Source: an uncultured Candidatus Pelagibacter sp. (GTDB lineage: Bacteria; Pseudomonadota; Alphaproteobacteria; Pelagibacterales; Pelagibacteraceae). From it: DNA of 47,046 bases. Below are positions 43,746-47,046 of the stretch, in pieces (position 1 is the stretch's first letter; each line of letters begins with the position of its first letter). Under the pieces are notes generated by a model. It was not told the DNA's origin. It saw only the letters and a list, made by a program, of their open reading frames with translations, and did not search any database. A program made the translations under genes and the position numbers. The stretch lies in the NCBI GenBank assembly GCA_905612505.1, contig CAJQSH010000002.1, positions 1-47,046 of the forward strand. Reading direction: 5' to 3'.

Positions 43746-44267
43746 TTAAAATTTTTTAATTAAATTAAACTCATAACTATTTGCACCAGGGTTTTTATCT
43801 CCTAAACTTGCATTAGATATATGATTATATGATACACCAAAACTAGCATTTTCTGAAACAAAATACGTAGCTTGAATTTCAGATTTAAATTCTAAAATAT
43901 GGCCTAAGTCTTTTCCGTCTCCTTGGCTATAAAGTCCAGGAGCAAAACTTGGTATAAAATTAAAACCACCTCCCATATCAAAATTCCACTCAACTCCCGT
44001 ATAAAAGTATGCAGCTGAATTTTCGGTCACAAAGCCACCAGTTATTGGAGATAAATTTCCAAAAAAAGTATCTCTTTCTAGCGTTGTGTTTTGATGTTGG
44101 AATCCTAGCAGTATTGCCTTTTCTTTATCGTCACTAAAGTCAAAATTTCCAATGTAAAAATTATATTCATGTTTGTTAGTATTTTTATTTTCCTCTGCTT
44201 TTGCAGTAAAAGAAGATAATATCAAAATTAGTATTAAGAAAATTTTATTATAAAAATTATTATTCAT
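43746..44267 (-). CDS. PagL-like lipid A 3-O-deacylase / acyloxyacyl hydrolase family outer membrane protein
   Basis: 173 aa; signal peptide; C-terminal FGVSYNHISNASLGDKNPGANSYEFNLIKKF resembling the PagL His-Ser region and beta-barrel C-terminal Phe. Confidence 0.75.
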   Translation of the reverse strand: MNNNFYNKIFLILILILSSFTAKAEENKNTNKHEYNFYIGNFDFSDDKEKAILLGFQHQNTTLERDTFFGNLSPITGGFVTENSAAYFYTGVEWNFDMGGGFNFIPSFAPGLYSQGDGKDLGHILEFKSEIQATYFVSENASFGVSYNHISNASLGDKNPGANSYEFNLIKKF

Positions 44268-44635
44268 TATTTTTTTATTGATATTTTTTTATACATTATT
44301 GCACCACCTAATAGAAATAACAATAACGGTAATAACCATAAAATATAGGTATTTTTGTTTAATTTTGGATCATAAATTATCCAATCACCATACTTTTCTC
44401 TCAAAAACTCATAAATTTTCTCTTCTGATAACTCGTCATTAATTTTTTTTTCTACAATCAACTTTATGCTAGATGCAAAATCTGATTCTGAATCATAAAT
44501 AGATTGTCCTTGACAAATTAAACAACGAATATTTTTTAAAATTTTGTTTTTTAAATCATCATTTTTTTCATCAGATTTTAATTGAGAGAAACCTAAAAAT
44601 AGAAAGATAATTAAAAATATTTTAAAAATTTTCAT
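44267..44635 (-). CDS. ccmH: Cytochrome c-type biogenesis protein CcmH
   Basis: 122 aa; IRCLICQGQSIYDSES, FLREKYGDWIIYDP. Confidence 0.93.
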   Translation of the reverse strand: MKIFKIFLIIFLFLGFSQLKSDEKNDDLKNKILKNIRCLICQGQSIYDSESDFASSIKLIVEKKINDELSEEKIYEFLREKYGDWIIYDPKLNKNTYILWLLPLLLFLLGGAIMYKKISIKK

Positions 44636-45153
44636 TTTATAAGTAATTTAATTTCTTTTAATATTTCTTGATTAATCGGTCCTATAATTTTTTTAATAAT
44701 TTTTTTATCTTTATCAATAATGAAAGTTTCTGGTACTCCATAGGCTCCAAATTCAATCCCCAAAGTACCATCGTTATCAATTAAAATTTGTGAGTAAGGG
44801 TTTCCAAGTTCATTAATAAATTTTTTTGCATTCTCTAAATTATCTCTATAATTCAATCCAATTAATTTAATTGATTGGTTTTTGCTTAACTCCATTAATA
44901 AAGAGTGTTCTTTTCTGCAGGGTACACACCAAGACGCCCAAATGTTCAAAATATAAAAACTATTTTTTTCAAAAATTTTATCTGAATCAATATAAATATT
45001 TGAATTAAAATCTTTAGCTTTAAAAATAGGTATATTTTTTTTGTCCTCAGTTTGAGGACTGTAGGTATTTGAATTATTCAACCCTTTATAAAAAATAATA
45101 AAACAAAAACTTAAAAATATAAGTAGAATAAATGGAGTAATTTTATTTTTCAT
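44632..45153 (-). CDS. ccmG: Thiol:disulfide interchange protein CcmG/DsbE
   Basis: 173 aa; NIWASWCVPCRKEHSLL thioredoxin motif, YGVPETFIIDKD. Confidence 0.93.
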   Translation of the reverse strand: MKNKITPFILLIFLSFCFIIFYKGLNNSNTYSPQTEDKKNIPIFKAKDFNSNIYIDSDKIFEKNSFYILNIWASWCVPCRKEHSLLMELSKNQSIKLIGLNYRDNLENAKKFINELGNPYSQILIDNDGTLGIEFGAYGVPETFIIDKDKKIIKKIIGPINQEILKEIKLLIK

Positions 45154-47026
45154 TTTTTTTTTTGAATAAACTCATTAATCCACCAAAACTTAATATTAAA
45201 ACAGAAGTCCATATCCACAACATAAATGGTTTTATTTGATACCTAATATTGAAATATTTATTACCCTTAACAAGATTCATTACTAAAAATCTATCCTTTA
45301 GTAATGTTGTTTTTATGTCTGCTTCACTGGTAATAATTATAGGTTGATTATAAACTCTAAGCTCCGGTTTCAACTCGATAATTTTACCTTTTTTATCTGT
45401 TATTTTAAAATAACCAATAATAGAATTAAAATTACTTTCCTTTTTTTCTTCTATTTTTTCAAAGAAAATTTCACTTTTATTGTAATTATATTTTTCTCCA
45501 ACCTTTATATTGGTTATAATTTCTGTCGATAAAATATTGTTAAACAAAATACTTAAAATCAATAAACTAAAACCGAGATGTGCAATTGTTTGAGAAATAT
45601 TTTTTAACTTTTGAACAAATAATTCTTTTAAAGTTGTAAAAAATAAAAATAAAGCAGCTGAAATTAAAAGAGTATAGAAGAGTAAATCAGTAGTTAAATT
45701 TTTTAATATAATAAATGCTAAAGCGATCGAAATTATAAAAAGTATAATTAGTGAATTTTTGTTCTCAATTTCTGATTTAATCCATTTAAGTTTTGGTCCC
45801 AAAGCCATAAATAATAAAAATGGTCCTAAAAAAGGAGCAATTAATTTATGATAAAAAGGAGGTCCTACAGAAATTTTTTCTGTAGATATTACGTCTAGAA
45901 ATATTGGATAAACTGTACCAATTAATACAACAGATAAAAAATACATCATAAACCAATTATTTATTAAAATTGAAGTTTCCTTGCTTAACCAAAAAAAACT
46001 ATTTGAATCTTTGTTGTTTTCTTTATCAAATAAAAAAAATACTCCCAATGATAAAAAAATTAAAACAAATAATAAGGTTAATATAAAAATTCCCCTTGTT
46101 GAATTATTTGCAAAAGTATGTACTGAGTTTAATAATCCAGATCTCACCAAAAAAGTTCCACACATACTTAGCGTAAATGTTGTTATCGATAATATGACCA
46201 CCCAAGATTTTAGAGTTGCTCTTCTCTCTAATACTAAAACACAATGAAATAAAGCTGTTAATGTTAACCATGGCATTAAGGAAACATTTTCAACAGGGTC
46301 CCAAAACCAGAATCCACCCCATCCCAATTCATAATATGCCCAAATTGATCCAAGCATTATTCCAATACTTAAGAAAATCCAAGAAACCAAAACCCATTTT
46401 TTTATATGCTGGGCCCATTCTTTAGAAATATAATTTTGAGTAACAGCTGCCAACGATGCCGAAAATATTATCGATGAACCAACATAACCTAAGTATAAAA
46501 TTGGAGGATGAACTGCTAATGCAGGATCTTGCAAAATTGGATTAAGACCAAGGCCTTCATTAGGAATTGGATACAAATAGTTAAATGGATTTGAAGTCAT
46601 CAGAACAAATAAAAAAAATCCAATTATTATTATTTGCTGAAATAATAAAGTTAAAATTCTATATTTTTTGGGTTGTTGTTTAGATTTAATTAAAAATAAA
46701 TAAATAAATAAAGTTAACACTAATAGCCATAACAACAAACTTCCCTCATGGTTTCCCCACGTTCCAGAAATTTTATAAAATAAGGGTTTGGTTGTATGGG
46801 AATTGTTAAAAACAGTCTCATTACTAAAGTCTGAATTTACAAAAGATAAAATTAAACTTAAAAAGCTTACAACCACAAAAATCAATTGCAAAAAAGACAG
46901 TGTGAATACGTTCTGGTTAATTCCTTTATAGTTATTATTAAAATCTTTAATTGCAACAGAACAAAGTAAAAATGAAAATAGTAACCCTAGAATTAATGAA
47001 TAATAACCTATTTGATTAGCTAACAA
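45143..47026 (-). CDS. ccmF: Heme lyase CcmF
   Basis: 627 aa polytopic; GTWGNHEGSLLLW, WGGFWFWDPVENVSLMPWL WWD motif. Confidence 0.95.
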   Translation of the reverse strand: MLANQIGYYSLILGLLFSFLLCSVAIKDFNNNYKGINQNVFTLSFLQLIFVVVSFLSLILSFVNSDFSNETVFNNSHTTKPLFYKISGTWGNHEGSLLLWLLVLTLFIYLFLIKSKQQPKKYRILTLLFQQIIIIGFFLFVLMTSNPFNYLYPIPNEGLGLNPILQDPALAVHPPILYLGYVGSSIIFSASLAAVTQNYISKEWAQHIKKWVLVSWIFLSIGIMLGSIWAYYELGWGGFWFWDPVENVSLMPWLTLTALFHCVLVLERRATLKSWVVILSITTFTLSMCGTFLVRSGLLNSVHTFANNSTRGIFILTLLFVLIFLSLGVFFLFDKENNKDSNSFFWLSKETSILINNWFMMYFLSVVLIGTVYPIFLDVISTEKISVGPPFYHKLIAPFLGPFLLFMALGPKLKWIKSEIENKNSLIILFIISIALAFIILKNLTTDLLFYTLLISAALFLFFTTLKELFVQKLKNISQTIAHLGFSLLILSILFNNILSTEIITNIKVGEKYNYNKSEIFFEKIEEKKESNFNSIIGYFKITDKKGKIIELKPELRVYNQPIIITSEADIKTTLLKDRFLVMNLVKGNKYFNIRYQIKPFMLWIWTSVLILSFGGLMSLFKKKNEK

Positions 47027-47046
47027 TTTATTTATCTCCTACGGCT

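Noticed and set aside
1-47046. CRISPR arrays, tRNA or rRNA genes, transposases, phage genes
   Set aside because: No regularly spaced repeats, cloverleaf/CCA or rRNA-like segments, and no recombinase motifs were recognised in either strand; tRNA absence is by eye only and not a computed scan.

Overview
This 47 kb window is AT-rich (roughly 30% GC) and densely packed. Protein sequence and gene content match a SAR11-type alphaproteobacterium (Ca. Pelagibacter lineage). Almost every gene is on the minus strand. From left to right it carries: priA; a TCA-cycle block (lpdA-sucB-sucA-sucD-sucC-mdh-mmsA-sdhB-sdhA-sdhD-sdhC) with asd; a DMSP demethylation cluster (dmdA, an alpha/beta hydrolase, dmdB-like, dmdC-like); leuB-leuD-leuC; rplS-trmD-rpsP-ffh; divergent dapF-ftsY; a secreted hypothetical protein; a decayed EamA/DMT transporter; a TRAP transporter with an amidase and a tiny membrane protein; a glycolate oxidation cluster (glcD/E/F, 2-hydroxyacid dehydrogenase, aminotransferase, FMN hydroxyacid dehydrogenase); a PagL-like outer membrane protein; and ccmH-ccmG-ccmF. 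No unmistakable new multi-gene system is visible. The observations most worth following are: (1) a roughly 246-bp GC-elevated unit between lpdA and priA, bounded by 12-bp direct repeats that duplicate the lpdA C-terminal codons and stop; (2) a multi-hairpin leader in front of ffh; (3) an internal out-of-frame deletion in ffh, an essential gene; (4) an uncharacterised alpha/beta hydrolase translationally coupled inside the dmdA-dmdB-dmdC operon; and (5) a 59-codon ORF missed by the track, plus a perfect palindrome and an attenuator, in the TRAP/amidase operon.
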